This document shows positions 17,154 to 25,370 of a stretch of DNA of 64,000 nt, piece by piece. The translations under genes and the position numbers were made by a program. Within the stretch, counting starts at the first letter, position 1. Every line of letters begins with the position of its first letter. The DNA lies in NCBI GenBank assembly GCA_046293395.1, contig JBKBOU010000001.1, forward strand, positions 1,178,001 to 1,242,000. The letters are read 5' to 3'. Source of the stretch: CAYNRA01 sp046293395. GTDB taxonomy: Bacteria; Bacteroidota; Bacteroidia; Cytophagales; Spirosomataceae. A model generated the notes under the pieces. The model worked only from the letters and a program-made list of their open reading frames with translations, was not told the DNA's origin and searched no databases.

Positions 17154-17735
17154 TTACAAAGAAAGGTCTTCTAGGAGTGTGATGGCACTTTTGGGTAATT
17201 TGGCAAAAAAATGCGGGAAGAAATCACCGGTTGGTCCTTTTTCAAATTTGAGATGCGGCATAAGCGTCTGTGCTTCAACGTGTAAAATATACAAATCCGT
17301 TCTGCCTGTATAATAGCGTTCCAAGACACCGGAAAGTTGCGAGGGAGTGCATAAATGAATGAAACCTTCCGATTCGAGGGACTCAGGGGTAAAAAAATCC
17401 GCCTCTTCTTGTTGTTTCCAGTCCGAATGTTGGGCTACGTGTAGGAGTTTTTTATCAGTTAAAAGAAATGGTTTCACCCATTGTAAAAGGAATTGAATTT
17501 CTTCGTTTGCAGAAACATGGGAAATAGATAATCCACAGCGGCGATACCAATAGGCGGCATTGGCGGTATCTCCTTCGAGGCGATGAAGAAAAGCGTGCAA
17601 GCGATCGTACGCCCAAACACCTTCTTGGCTTTGGGCGATTTCGTGCGCTCCGTTCCAGTCTTGCTTTTGAATACGGGTAAGCATGGTTTGTACATCTGTA
17701 GCTTCAAGAACGGATAAAGAAGGATGAGAGGACAT
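17154..17735 (-). CDS. Two-domain protein: N-terminal helical domain fused to a DUF952 domain
   Basis: A 193-residue soluble protein. Residues about 96-190 are a DUF952 domain (KLLHVAQHSDWKQ, then SLESEGFIHLCTPSQL, ...FEKGPTGDFFPHFFAKLP), including the conserved GFIHxxxxxQ and FPHxxxxL signatures. DUF952 resembles the ADP-ribosyltransferase-like fold but has no established reaction. Residues about 20-75 (DWNGAHEIAQS, WAYDRLHAFLHRLEGD, NAAYWYRRCG) match a widespread but unnamed helical domain with the pattern W..aH...q, LHxxLHRxEGDxxNAxYWYRR. The union of the two in one chain is unusual. It stands alone between ppc and a hairpin-bearing gap. Confidence 0.65.
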   Translation of the reverse strand: MSSHPSLSVLEATDVQTMLTRIQKQDWNGAHEIAQSQEGVWAYDRLHAFLHRLEGDTANAAYWYRRCGLSISHVSANEEIQFLLQWVKPFLLTDKKLLHVAQHSDWKQQEEADFFTPESLESEGFIHLCTPSQLSGVLERYYTGRTDLYILHVEAQTLMPHLKFEKGPTGDFFPHFFAKLPKSAITLLEDLSL

Positions 17736-18041
17736 AGGGAATGTATTGAGTAATTTATCTTTTCACAAATGTAAGATTTAAAATGCAGGAAGGAACACAT
17801 ACAACTACAAACAGATGGCTATGAATTTGATTTTTCAGTCAAATTCATAGCCATCTTTACAGTAAACAAGGAAGTTCTATTTAGCAGTTTCGAGGTTGGA
17901 TAAACCGCACGTAGTTCAGCTATTGGCAAAAAATAGAAGATTCGGACAAGCTATTCTACATTTCATTTTCTTCTACTATTCAACAAGACAATAGATTGAA
18001 CACATATAGTTCATTACATTTTGAGTATCCTTTGAAGTCCA
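17736..18041. other. Gene-poor gap of 306 bp with one strong hairpin
   Basis: No open frame with family or export features is seen on either strand. The only structure is the 18-bp perfect inverted repeat at 17813-17856. The stretch 17857-18041 is AT-rich and plain. Confidence 0.5.
17813..17856. terminator. 18-bp perfect hairpin, probable terminator
   Basis: AGATGGCTATGAATTTGA (17813-17830) pairs fully with 17839-17856 around an 8-nt loop. It lies 186 bases past the stop of the reverse-strand gene ending at 18042 and 78 bases upstream of the DUF952 gene. Neither side has a long T tract, so it may be a terminator for the long 3' UTR, or the trace of another element. Confidence 0.45.
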
Positions 18042-18869
18042 TCATTTCAATTCATTGGAGAATTTTATATTGAAATTTAGTTCGTGTGGGATTTCGACAT
18101 ACTTTCCGGGAGTTTGTTCAATCATATCTACTTGAGTAGCCTTCAAAGTATATTGACCTGCCGCAATCATTTTTCGTGAAGTATCTACCACAATTGTTCC
18201 TTTAGCCAAACAATTTGTCATGTAGGTCTGATATTGAATGCCTCCATTGGGTAAACGTACAGATTTGTATTCTTCTTTGTTGATATGTCCGACGACAAAT
18301 CGACTCGTAAAATTGACTTGAACCGTCTTATCCTTCATATCTTTTACATTTGAATACGTATTCACAAAAAAACCTTTGAATCGAAAAGAAGGCAGTGTGT
18401 CTGTCCAAGCGACTTTTTCTTCATTCAAATCAAAACTTAGCGTACCTAAAAATGGGTTACGATTAAACGGAATCATGGTTTGGTTATCGTAATAACGAAC
18501 AATAATTTGGTTCTCCGCAGGCTCTTTTTCCAACGCTTTTTCTCTATCTTCTCCAGTCAAAATGACTTTTTTCTTTACTTTTTTTACCAATGATTCGACC
18601 AACATTTGGGAAATCTCATCTTCCGTGATAAGCTGTTCAGAATCTATCCAGATGGGTTTATTTGTTTCTGGGTTTTTGTAGCGACGACCCATAAAAATAT
18701 GTTCAAAAGAAATTTGATTTGACGTATATTGAATCCGTGATTTCACTTTTTCAATCATTGTTCCCTTTTCATCTGAAATCTCGGCAGTTCTAATAACTTC
18801 TTGTGAATATAGAGTTGGACAAAGTAGGAAAAAATAGATAATCAACCCAATAATTTGTTTCATTTTCAT
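18042..18869 (-). CDS. Secreted protein of unknown function (A of an overlapping pair)
   Basis: A 275-residue exported protein not recognised by family. Signal peptide MKMKQIIGLIIYFFLLCPTLYSQ (residues 1-23, cleavage after YSQ likely). The mature part is mixed alpha/beta with a Lys-rich helix (MLVESLVKKVKKKV), IIVRYYDNQTMIPFNRNPFLG, and a C-terminal beta-rich half (FKGFFVNTYSNVKDM..., GTIVVDTSRKMIAAGQYTLKATQVDM). The pattern VDTSRKMIAAGQYTLKATQ recalls GLPGLI-like periplasmic proteins, but the GLPGLI motif itself is absent. Its start overlaps the stop of the upstream gene by 4 bp (ATGA), so the pair is translationally coupled. Confidence 0.6.
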   Translation of the reverse strand: MKMKQIIGLIIYFFLLCPTLYSQEVIRTAEISDEKGTMIEKVKSRIQYTSNQISFEHIFMGRRYKNPETNKPIWIDSEQLITEDEISQMLVESLVKKVKKKVILTGEDREKALEKEPAENQIIVRYYDNQTMIPFNRNPFLGTLSFDLNEEKVAWTDTLPSFRFKGFFVNTYSNVKDMKDKTVQVNFTSRFVVGHINKEEYKSVRLPNGGIQYQTYMTNCLAKGTIVVDTSRKMIAAGQYTLKATQVDMIEQTPGKYVEIPHELNFNIKFSNELK

Positions 18870-19699
18870 CGTATTTCGTTGGTTATAAGACTGGTATAAG
18901 TAAGGTCGAAAGGAATCTGATTTAGACCTTCATGAATTGTATAATGAAAACCTTGAGACTTTGTAACAAGTTTGATTTCAGTAATGAAGCCATCTGGAGT
19001 ACAAATTATAAATCCTGAGTATTCTTTTTTCAGGTGAACAGTATAACGCACCCTCTCTAAACTTGGGGACAAAGAAGTCAAATCGACTGGATTTCCAATG
19101 AATTGTCCTTTCACTTCGTAACATATTGACGCATTTTGGCATTTTTCTTGTAAGCTGAAATGATTCACATAAAGTCCACCGTTGTCTTCTTTCGAATACG
19201 TTGAATCTGACCAACTTTTTTCCTTACGTGGTTCAAATCGAATGGTATTGACAACGGGATCTGAGTGTATTTGAGACACAGAAGAATATATGGTTTTCAT
19301 TAAATTCTTACTTTTTGAATTTACCAACTGATATCCTTTTTCTGTATGCTCGTATTTTATATTTTTCTTGATTAGGCTCATCTTATCAGGAATGATTAGC
19401 TCTTCTAACTCGTTATCAGCTACGGGATTGTCTGTATCATAATCAATTTCATACGTAACAGGCATTTTAATGGTATCACTCGCGGCGGTTTCATCAAATG
19501 TAACTAAATTATATTCTTTTACTCTGTTTACCTCCATTGAAAGTCTAGGAAAATCCAATACATACGTAAGCGTACGTTGAATATACTCTGTTTCACTTCG
19601 TGTATTCAAAAAGTTTTGCTTGATAGTTATCCGTTTATTCTGACCAATGGCTAGGCAAACAGGCATCATGACTAGAATCAAAAATAATTTTTTATTCAT
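18866..19699 (-). CDS. Secreted protein of unknown function (B of an overlapping pair)
   Basis: A 277-residue exported protein not recognised by family. Signal peptide MNKKLFLILVMMPVCLAIGQ. The mature part has EYIQRTLTYVLDFPRLSMEVNR, an acidic segment (DYDTDNPVADNELEELIIPD), a Cys pair in EKCQNASICYEV and a closing beta-rich region. It overlaps gene A by 4 bp and is read divergently from the two-cysteine peptide genes, with 93 bp between. Similar length and layout to gene A suggest a functional pair, perhaps distant paralogues, but I see no convincing alignment. A TAATTTTG box sits 68-75 bases upstream. Confidence 0.6.
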   Translation of the reverse strand: MNKKLFLILVMMPVCLAIGQNKRITIKQNFLNTRSETEYIQRTLTYVLDFPRLSMEVNRVKEYNLVTFDETAASDTIKMPVTYEIDYDTDNPVADNELEELIIPDKMSLIKKNIKYEHTEKGYQLVNSKSKNLMKTIYSSVSQIHSDPVVNTIRFEPRKEKSWSDSTYSKEDNGGLYVNHFSLQEKCQNASICYEVKGQFIGNPVDLTSLSPSLERVRYTVHLKKEYSGFIICTPDGFITEIKLVTKSQGFHYTIHEGLNQIPFDLTYTSLITNEIR

Positions 19700-19766
19700 T
19701 TTTTACCTTTTTCTTGCAAATGAAAAAAAAAAACACATTTGCAAACCAAGGTTGGCTATCCTAAAT

Positions 19767-19774
19767 CAAAATTA
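19767..19774 (-). promoter_or_regulatory. Candidate -7 element for the reverse-strand secreted-protein pair
   Basis: Reverse strand TAATTTTG fits TAnnTTTG within the 93-bp divergent region. No TTG is found at the right distance. Confidence 0.3.
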
Positions 19775-19792
19775 AATTAAACTAAATTACGT

Positions 19793-19987
19793 ATGAGACT
19801 AATCGCTTTACTCGTCATGTTCACTTTCGGGTCATTTGTATCTTTTAAAAGTGAAGCAAAAATGACAAAAATCGCTTTCAGAAAAAAAAGTTGTGGTGAA
19901 TGGACAAACTATTACAACAACGATGGGAACGTTAGCTATAGAATAAGACAGTGTGATGGTTACAGCCAAATGCAAACTTTTCGTTAA
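19793..19987 (+). CDS. Small secreted two-cysteine peptide 1
   Basis: A 64-residue protein: signal peptide MRLIALLVMFTFGSFVSFKSEA (1-22), then a mature peptide of about 42 residues with two cysteines, Cys34 and Cys54. The segment between them (CGEWTNYYNNDGNVSYR, then IRQC) matches the second peptide downstream position by position: C-x2-W-x4-N-x2-G-x-V-x2-R-x-R-x-C. The mature peptide is basic. The conserved pattern in two adjacent genes shows it is a real coding sequence despite its length. It starts 93 bp from a divergent secreted-protein gene and is followed 22 bp later by the paralogue. Family unknown to me; one disulfide is likely in the periplasm or outside the cell. Confidence 0.7.
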   Translation: MRLIALLVMFTFGSFVSFKSEAKMTKIAFRKKSCGEWTNYYNNDGNVSYRIRQCDGYSQMQTFR

Positions 19988-20009
19988 AAACAATTAAAAA
20001 TTCCATGTT

Positions 20010-20237
20010 ATGAAAAAATCAATCGTACTTTTATTCCTGTTATTATCTTTGGGTGCGCAAGCGAAGCCCTTAGTTAAGAACAAAGTTTTCGCTAAAACAA
20101 ACAACAAAAGTGCCGCCATTTGCTGGGTGTGGCATAAAGTTGTAAATGATGCGGGTGATGTAGTGGGCAGAGAAAGATCGTGCTGGTCTTCTAAAAATGG
20201 CTCCTACAAAGATGCCCAATATTGGGGAACCATGTAA
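20010..20237 (+). CDS. Small secreted two-cysteine peptide 2
   Basis: A 75-residue protein: signal peptide MKKSIVLLFLLLSLGAQA (1-18), then a basic mature peptide with Cys38 and Cys58, exactly the 20-residue spacing of peptide 1. Shared residues are Trp41, Asn46, Gly49, Val51, Arg54 and Arg56 (pattern C-x2-W-x4-N-x2-G-x-V-x2-R-x-R-x-C). The C-terminal tail (SKNGSYKDAQYWGTM) is longer than in peptide 1. The outer-membrane beta-barrel gene begins 19 bp after its stop, so peptides and barrel look like one transcript. Confidence 0.7.
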   Translation: MKKSIVLLFLLLSLGAQAKPLVKNKVFAKTNNKSAAICWVWHKVVNDAGDVVGRERSCWSSKNGSYKDAQYWGTM

Positions 20238-20256
20238 ATCAAATTAAAAGTCAACC

Positions 20257-22836
20257 TTGGTGCTTTCAAAAATATACTTTTCATTTGCTATTCTCCTATT
20301 TTGGAGTTCCCAGGCTTTCAGCCAACGTATGGTTCATTTCATTTTTTCTGATGTGGACTCTTGCCAAATCGAGATTCACCTTTTTTCGAATCAGAAATAC
20401 ATCACTACTGGAATCCCAAAAAAACAGCCATTTAGTTTTTTGGCGGAAAAAGGAAAGCCTTACGAGGTTTCTATTAATCCTGCCTGTGGAAAAGCACAAT
20501 TTCTGTTTATCAAACCTATATTTAAACCTCTTGAGGATACGACTATTCACATCCAAATTGAAGATTCGTACCTTAACTTGGATGAATTTGTCGTCAAAGG
20601 CGAAAAAAACCGTTTTTCTTACAAAGGAGATACTTTGGTAATCAATACCGACAGTTTATCCACAATTCCGCAAGCGGATGGTTTGGAAATTTTTGAGGAA
20701 ATCAAAGGTTTGCAAATCAGTTCTGCTGGTCAACTGTCCATTTTAGGGAATCGGGTTACGAGTGCTAAAATCAATAATCGCCGAATTTTAGGTGGAAAAC
20801 CAACCGAAAACTTGGCTAACCTCAAGGCAGATATGATTGAAAAACTTGAGTTTATCGTAAACCCACAAACCCATGAAGGAACCCTCCATATTATACTGAA
20901 AAAAAATAAAAGCAAAGGTTTATTTGGCCTTGTCAATCTTGGATTAAATGAAGACCCTGACCACATAGCAAGCCTTAAAGTAAATAGATTAGGAAGTTCA
21001 ACCTATCAATTTTTCAATTTTAACTCAGACAATGTAAATTACCGTTTCAGAGATGAAGTACTTTCCGAAAAAGGAGTTGGGATTTTACAGGAAGCTTATC
21101 GAAAAGGGATTTACAGCCATTTAAACGACATTGTTTTAGAAGAAACTCCTTTACAAGTCACTAATCCAGAACATGGAATTTCGGAACGGTCTCAACTGAA
21201 ACACGCAGTAAATATCGAAAATGACGTGACTGAGTTTAACTCCATATTGCGTCTGCATCGTATTCAGAACACCAATCAATACAGCTCGTCGGAACGTGTA
21301 AATACACAGGAGTTTCAAACGGAAAACTCTCGTCTTGTTCAATCTAATTTACTCACTGACCAACTCAACTTTGAACAAGATTTAAAAAGAAAGATGGGCA
21401 CTAAACATCAATTTTGGGCCAAAAATACATTTGATTGGATTGATGAACAGCAAAAACAAGAGATAACTCTTAGAACTCGTTTGAATAACCAACAGATTGG
21501 AAACTTTGACTCAAACCAGAACCAGTTAGGTAAAACCCAAATAAACAACCAATTAGATATTGCTTTGTTCCTAAAACCTAACTGGAAAGGAGGAAAGTTT
21601 CTAGCACATTATCAACCTGTATTCTCGCAAACAAATAACAGAGGAATAAGCGAAAGCATTGATTCCTCCACACGCATTTTTCAGAACCGACAAGTTCATT
21701 TTCAGCAAAATATTTTTTTAACTACTTCCTATTCTATTGGGAAAAGAATGGTGAATGAAAGCCGAATTATATTCAAAAATCATTCCTTGACAACGCTCAA
21801 TGAGACGTCGCGCGGTGTAAGTAACTTAAATCAACACATCAGCAACTTTGATATTGGTCAAGTATTTTTCTATCAACATTACCGATGGAATCTAAGTGTT
21901 CAAGTTGGATTTAACCAACTTATAGCGCAAAGGGGAATCAATGATTCACGGCAAAACGTACAGAATAAACTTCTGGGTATTCGAGATATTTATTGGAGAA
22001 AAAGTTTCAGTGATAGTCGAGAATTAATCGTATCCTACCAACGTAAACTCGAATTACCTCCCATTTCTGATTATTTCATGATTGATGATTCGCTGAATCC
22101 TCTCGCATTTCAACTACCCAATCTTCAACTTCAATCCTTTAAAACCAACCAAATCCGGCTAACTCTTTCAGGAAGCCGAGCTGTAAAAAACAATCATTCG
22201 TTTTCAGGGGAATTTCAGTTTGATGAAGGTCAACCTATTTTATCTTCTACTATCAATCAAACGCAATTTATTACCCAACTCATCAATTCTGAACGTACAG
22301 CCTACAGAGCCCAACTTAACTGGAATATCACACGCTCGTTTTCAAACATACATGCTGACCTTGTTCACACGACAAACTTCGGACTCTTCCAAAGCTATTC
22401 TGTTTTTGATGGAAACTATTTGAATAATCAAATGCAATTTGTTTCATTTCTCACCAATTTTACTGAGAAACTCAATAAAAATCTCAAATGGAAAATTCAA
22501 TCTGAGAATAAGTTCTATTTTTCAACACAACCTACCCGTTTATTACGTCAACAGATTCAGTTAACATATAATTATCAGAAAAAAGCCTTTTTGACTCTAT
22601 CAGGTGTACATACAAATTCCAAAAACGGGAGCAATTTTACATTAAATCTGGAGGGAAGTACTTTTTTGGGTCGAAGGAAGAATATCAATGCATCCCTAGT
22701 CATCCAAAATTTACTGAATAATCAAACTGTTTTCGAGCAATTCCAGCTAAATCACCTTATTTTAACTTCGACGAATCAAGCATTGCCATTTACGGCTTTG
22801 GGTAAATTAACGTATTACTTCGAACAATTTAGGTAA
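20257..22836 (+). CDS. Outer-membrane beta-barrel family protein (TonB-receptor-like)
   Basis: An 859-residue protein. The frame opens at 20248 and has no upstream ATG; TTG at 20257 or GTG at 20260 is the likely start, directly giving a signal peptide VLSKIYFSFAILLFWSSQAFS. Residues about 100-210 form a plug-like domain: LDEFVVKGEKNRFSYKGDTLVI, ADGLEIFEEIKGLQIS, RVTSAKINNRRILGG and NLKADMIEKLEFI, the pattern of Bacteroidota OMP_b-brl_3 proteins (GDTLVxxxD, PGIxV, LPAxxIExI). The rest is a beta-barrel of many amphipathic strands ending ALGKLTYYFEQFR. The short N-terminal domain lacks a CarboxypepD_reg repeat. It lies 19 bp after the two-cysteine peptide genes and is convergent with hemJ. Confidence 0.75.
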   Translation: MVLSKIYFSFAILLFWSSQAFSQRMVHFIFSDVDSCQIEIHLFSNQKYITTGIPKKQPFSFLAEKGKPYEVSINPACGKAQFLFIKPIFKPLEDTTIHIQIEDSYLNLDEFVVKGEKNRFSYKGDTLVINTDSLSTIPQADGLEIFEEIKGLQISSAGQLSILGNRVTSAKINNRRILGGKPTENLANLKADMIEKLEFIVNPQTHEGTLHIILKKNKSKGLFGLVNLGLNEDPDHIASLKVNRLGSSTYQFFNFNSDNVNYRFRDEVLSEKGVGILQEAYRKGIYSHLNDIVLEETPLQVTNPEHGISERSQLKHAVNIENDVTEFNSILRLHRIQNTNQYSSSERVNTQEFQTENSRLVQSNLLTDQLNFEQDLKRKMGTKHQFWAKNTFDWIDEQQKQEITLRTRLNNQQIGNFDSNQNQLGKTQINNQLDIALFLKPNWKGGKFLAHYQPVFSQTNNRGISESIDSSTRIFQNRQVHFQQNIFLTTSYSIGKRMVNESRIIFKNHSLTTLNETSRGVSNLNQHISNFDIGQVFFYQHYRWNLSVQVGFNQLIAQRGINDSRQNVQNKLLGIRDIYWRKSFSDSRELIVSYQRKLELPPISDYFMIDDSLNPLAFQLPNLQLQSFKTNQIRLTLSGSRAVKNNHSFSGEFQFDEGQPILSSTINQTQFITQLINSERTAYRAQLNWNITRSFSNIHADLVHTTNFGLFQSYSVFDGNYLNNQMQFVSFLTNFTEKLNKNLKWKIQSENKFYFSTQPTRLLRQQIQLTYNYQKKAFLTLSGVHTNSKNGSNFTLNLEGSTFLGRRKNINASLVIQNLLNNQTVFEQFQLNHLILTSTNQALPFTALGKLTYYFEQFR

Positions 22837-22848
22837 ATTTTCATCCTG

Positions 22849-23397
22849 TCACTTCCCTTTTTGCTCTCTCCGCTTTTTGTATGCTTTTGCAAAGAAGAAC
22901 AGCGTTACACCAAATACTAGGATTCCTCCGAAAAGCGCAAGGAAATCAAGAAAATCCCGCAATACGGCTAAAAAGACAATAGCGACCAAAAACAGCGTAG
23001 GGAACTCGTTCAATAACCGAAACTGAAACGAATTTAAGACCGTTTCCCCTCTTTCTTGTTTCCCGATAATTTGCTTGCAATAGAAATGATACGCCACTAA
23101 AATCAAGAGAAGCACCAATTTAACCTGTATCCATGTTTGTGTCAGAATCGCTGGATTCGTCGCCAACATCAGCAACCCGAATGTCCAAGTAAAAACCATA
23201 GCCGGCGTACTTATGATGTGATACACACGGCGCTGCATGAGCGTAAATTGTTTTTTCCAATCTTCTTGCAACTCTTTGGGCTTGGTCTCAACCTCTGCAA
23301 AATACACGAACATCCGAACCAGATAAAACAAGCCTGCAAACCAAGTCACAAAACCGATGATATGAAAAGCTTTGAAATACGAATAAAATTGATACAT
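22849..23397 (-). CDS. hemJ: Protoporphyrinogen IX oxidase HemJ
   Basis: A 182-residue membrane protein with four or five transmembrane helices. The N-terminus YFKAFHIIGFVTWFAGLFYLVRMFVYFAE is the HemJ (UPF0093) signature with the essential His12; the conserved Lys sits in WIQVKLVLLLILVAYHFYCK. HemJ oxidises protoporphyrinogen IX to protoporphyrin IX, the penultimate haem step, in the inner membrane. A C-terminal Phe-rich helix and basic tail extend the usual length (about 145-180). hemN lies 0.5 kb away and hemA at 47 kb. aroQ ends 21 bp upstream on the same strand, so co-transcription is likely. Confidence 0.85.
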   Translation of the reverse strand: MYQFYSYFKAFHIIGFVTWFAGLFYLVRMFVYFAEVETKPKELQEDWKKQFTLMQRRVYHIISTPAMVFTWTFGLLMLATNPAILTQTWIQVKLVLLLILVAYHFYCKQIIGKQERGETVLNSFQFRLLNEFPTLFLVAIVFLAVLRDFLDFLALFGGILVFGVTLFFFAKAYKKRREQKGK

Positions 23398-23418
23398 ATC
23401 TTATTGATTAACAGATAA

Positions 23419-23838
23419 TTAATTCAAAAAATACTGAATAGCCAACTGATACCCTTTCAAGCCAAGTCCACAAATCATTCCTTTGCAAACCCGTGTCAGG
23501 TGACTGTGGTGACGAAATGCCTCGCGTGCATGGATATTGGAAATATGAACTTCTACCGCTGGCGTAGTTACGGCAGAAAGCGCGTCTGCCAAGGCAATGG
23601 ATGTATGCGTATAAGCACCCGCATTGATGACGATGCCGTCAAAATCAAATCCTACTTCGTGAATTTTGTCAATGAGAGCTCCTTCGTGATTGGATTGAAA
23701 ATAGAACAAAGAAACTTCTTTAAATTCCTCTTGCAAAGATTTAAAATAGTCTTCAAACGTTTGATTCCCGTAAATCGTTGGCTCTCTTTTGCCTAATAAG
23801 TTGAGATTTGGGCCATTCAGAACAAGTATTTTTTTCAT
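23419..23838 (-). CDS. aroQ: Type II 3-dehydroquinate dehydratase
   Basis: A 139-residue enzyme of the shikimate pathway (3-dehydroquinate to 3-dehydroshikimate), normally a dodecamer in the cytoplasm. The signatures are complete: LNGPNLNLLGKREPTIYG with the catalytic loop Arg and Tyr, FQSNHEGALID, VINAGAYTHTSIALADAL and VEVHISNIHAREAFRHHS with the catalytic His. Length matches the family (about 140-150). hemJ follows in the same direction. Confidence 0.95.
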   Translation of the reverse strand: MKKILVLNGPNLNLLGKREPTIYGNQTFEDYFKSLQEEFKEVSLFYFQSNHEGALIDKIHEVGFDFDGIVINAGAYTHTSIALADALSAVTTPAVEVHISNIHAREAFRHHSHLTRVCKGMICGLGLKGYQLAIQYFLN

Positions 23839-23933
23839 AAAATTACCTATGTGAGTCAGTTTGTTGTATGACCAAACGCATAAAATGAGCGTTTCAAAAC
23901 CAGTAGTTTCGCCACAAATATAAGTGAATCCCT

Positions 23934-25310
23934 ATGAATGCGTCGCAACTATTCCAGAAATATACCACCGCTGGCCCTCGTTATACAAGCTATCCAACGG
24001 TTCCTTTTTGGCAAAACGAACAATTTTCTTCCCAAAAATACCAATCCCGTCTGCTTTCCACTTTCGCCAAAGAAAAGCAACACGGCATTGCAGTATATAT
24101 TCATCTTCCGTATTGCGAAAGTCTCTGTACGTTCTGTGCTTGCCACAAACGTATCACTAAAAACCACGCTGTCGAAGACGTTTACATAGATGCACTTCTC
24201 TTGGAGTGGGCTCATTATGTGCAACTTTTGGGTGAAAAACCAACCATCAAAGAACTGCATATTGGGGGTGGAACACCTAGTTTCTTTCATCCTGACCAAA
24301 TAAAACGACTATTGGTTGGCATTTTTGCTTTGTCAAAAGAGGGCATTTTGACACACGGATCCACAGAATACAGCTGGGAAGGCCACCCCATGAACACAAC
24401 AGAAGCGCATTTAACTGTTTTCTACGAAGCAGGTTTTCGGCGTGTTAGTTTTGGCGTTCAAGATTACGATGAGACCGTACAGAAAGCGATTCATCGCATT
24501 CAACCTTTTGAAAAAGTAAAGGAAGTCACCGAAATGGCACGACGCATCGGGTATTCATCCATCAGCCATGATCTTGTGTTCGGGCTGCCGTTCCAAACTC
24601 CAGCAGGTATCCAGAAAACAATTGAACGCACCTTGACATTGGCACCCGATAGACTTTCTTTTTATAGCTATGCGCATGTTCCGTGGCTCAAAGGAACAGG
24701 ACAACGCGGTTTTCAGGAAGCAGATATTCCGGTCGGAAAAGAAAAAAGACATTTGTACGATATTGGACTAGCGCTTTTCCAAGAAGCTGGATACCAAGAA
24801 ATTGGAATGGATCATTTTGCATTGACAGATGACCCCATGCTTCTAGCAAGTAAAAACGGAACACTTCACCGTAATTTTATGGGCTACACAACGAGCCAAG
24901 CCAAGGTGATGATTAGTCTTGGAGCATCGTCTATTGGTGATGCCTGGACAGGTTTTGTGCAGAATACCAAAGACATTGATTTGTACATTCAACAAGTACA
25001 AATGGGGGAATTTCCGTGGAGCAAAGGCCATATTCACACAGAAAAAGAGAGTCAAATTAGAAAAATAATTTTGGATATTATGTGTCAATGGAAAACCAAT
25101 TGGCACGCAGTCGATTGGGAAAAAACAGAAAAAGAACGTATCGAACTTGCCTTGGAAGACATGCAAAATGATGGAATTTTAGCGCAATTCAATGGACTTG
25201 TCCGAGTGACGGAAATGGGAAAACCTTTTTTACGCAATATCTGCATGGTTTTCGACCCTTCGTTGCATCAAAATACAAAAACAGAAAAGCTTTTCTCTGC
25301 TACAATTTAA
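23934..25310 (+). CDS. hemN: Oxygen-independent coproporphyrinogen III oxidase
   Basis: A 458-residue radical SAM enzyme that decarboxylates coproporphyrinogen III to protoporphyrinogen IX. The Fe-S cluster motif is Cys61-x3-Cys65-x2-Cys68 (HLPYCESLCTFCACH), followed by LHIGGGTPSFFHPDQ and RVSFGVQDYDETVQ; the N-terminal PRYTSYPTVPFW and the C-terminal HemN domain mark true HemN rather than the HemW chaperone. Length is normal (about 455). It feeds the reaction of HemJ, encoded nearby on the other strand. A strong bidirectional terminator follows. Confidence 0.95.
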   Translation: MNASQLFQKYTTAGPRYTSYPTVPFWQNEQFSSQKYQSRLLSTFAKEKQHGIAVYIHLPYCESLCTFCACHKRITKNHAVEDVYIDALLLEWAHYVQLLGEKPTIKELHIGGGTPSFFHPDQIKRLLVGIFALSKEGILTHGSTEYSWEGHPMNTTEAHLTVFYEAGFRRVSFGVQDYDETVQKAIHRIQPFEKVKEVTEMARRIGYSSISHDLVFGLPFQTPAGIQKTIERTLTLAPDRLSFYSYAHVPWLKGTGQRGFQEADIPVGKEKRHLYDIGLALFQEAGYQEIGMDHFALTDDPMLLASKNGTLHRNFMGYTTSQAKVMISLGASSIGDAWTGFVQNTKDIDLYIQQVQMGEFPWSKGHIHTEKESQIRKIILDIMCQWKTNWHAVDWEKTEKERIELALEDMQNDGILAQFNGLVRVTEMGKPFLRNICMVFDPSLHQNTKTEKLFSATI

Positions 25311-25319
25311 AGTAGTTTT

Positions 25320-25360
25320 TTCATCAAAAAAGCCTTCTTTGCGAAGGCTTTTTTGATGAA
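25320..25360. terminator. Bidirectional terminator after hemN
   Basis: Perfect 18-bp stem (25320-25337 with 25343-25360, core AAAAAAGCCTTC) and a 5-nt loop, with T runs on both strands. It serves hemN and the convergent gene ending at 25371. Confidence 0.9.
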
Positions 25361-25370
25361 TACTTTTTTA

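Noticed and set aside
17474..17800. Reverse-strand open frame of 108 codons overlapping the DUF952 fusion gene.
   Set aside because: It is in a different frame from the well-supported DUF952 gene, and its residues are low-complexity without export or domain signals.
18042..19699. Assignment of the secreted pair to the GLPGLI family.
   Set aside because: Size, signal peptide and the VDTSRKMIAAG segment are reminiscent, but neither protein has the GLPGLI motif, so no family was named.
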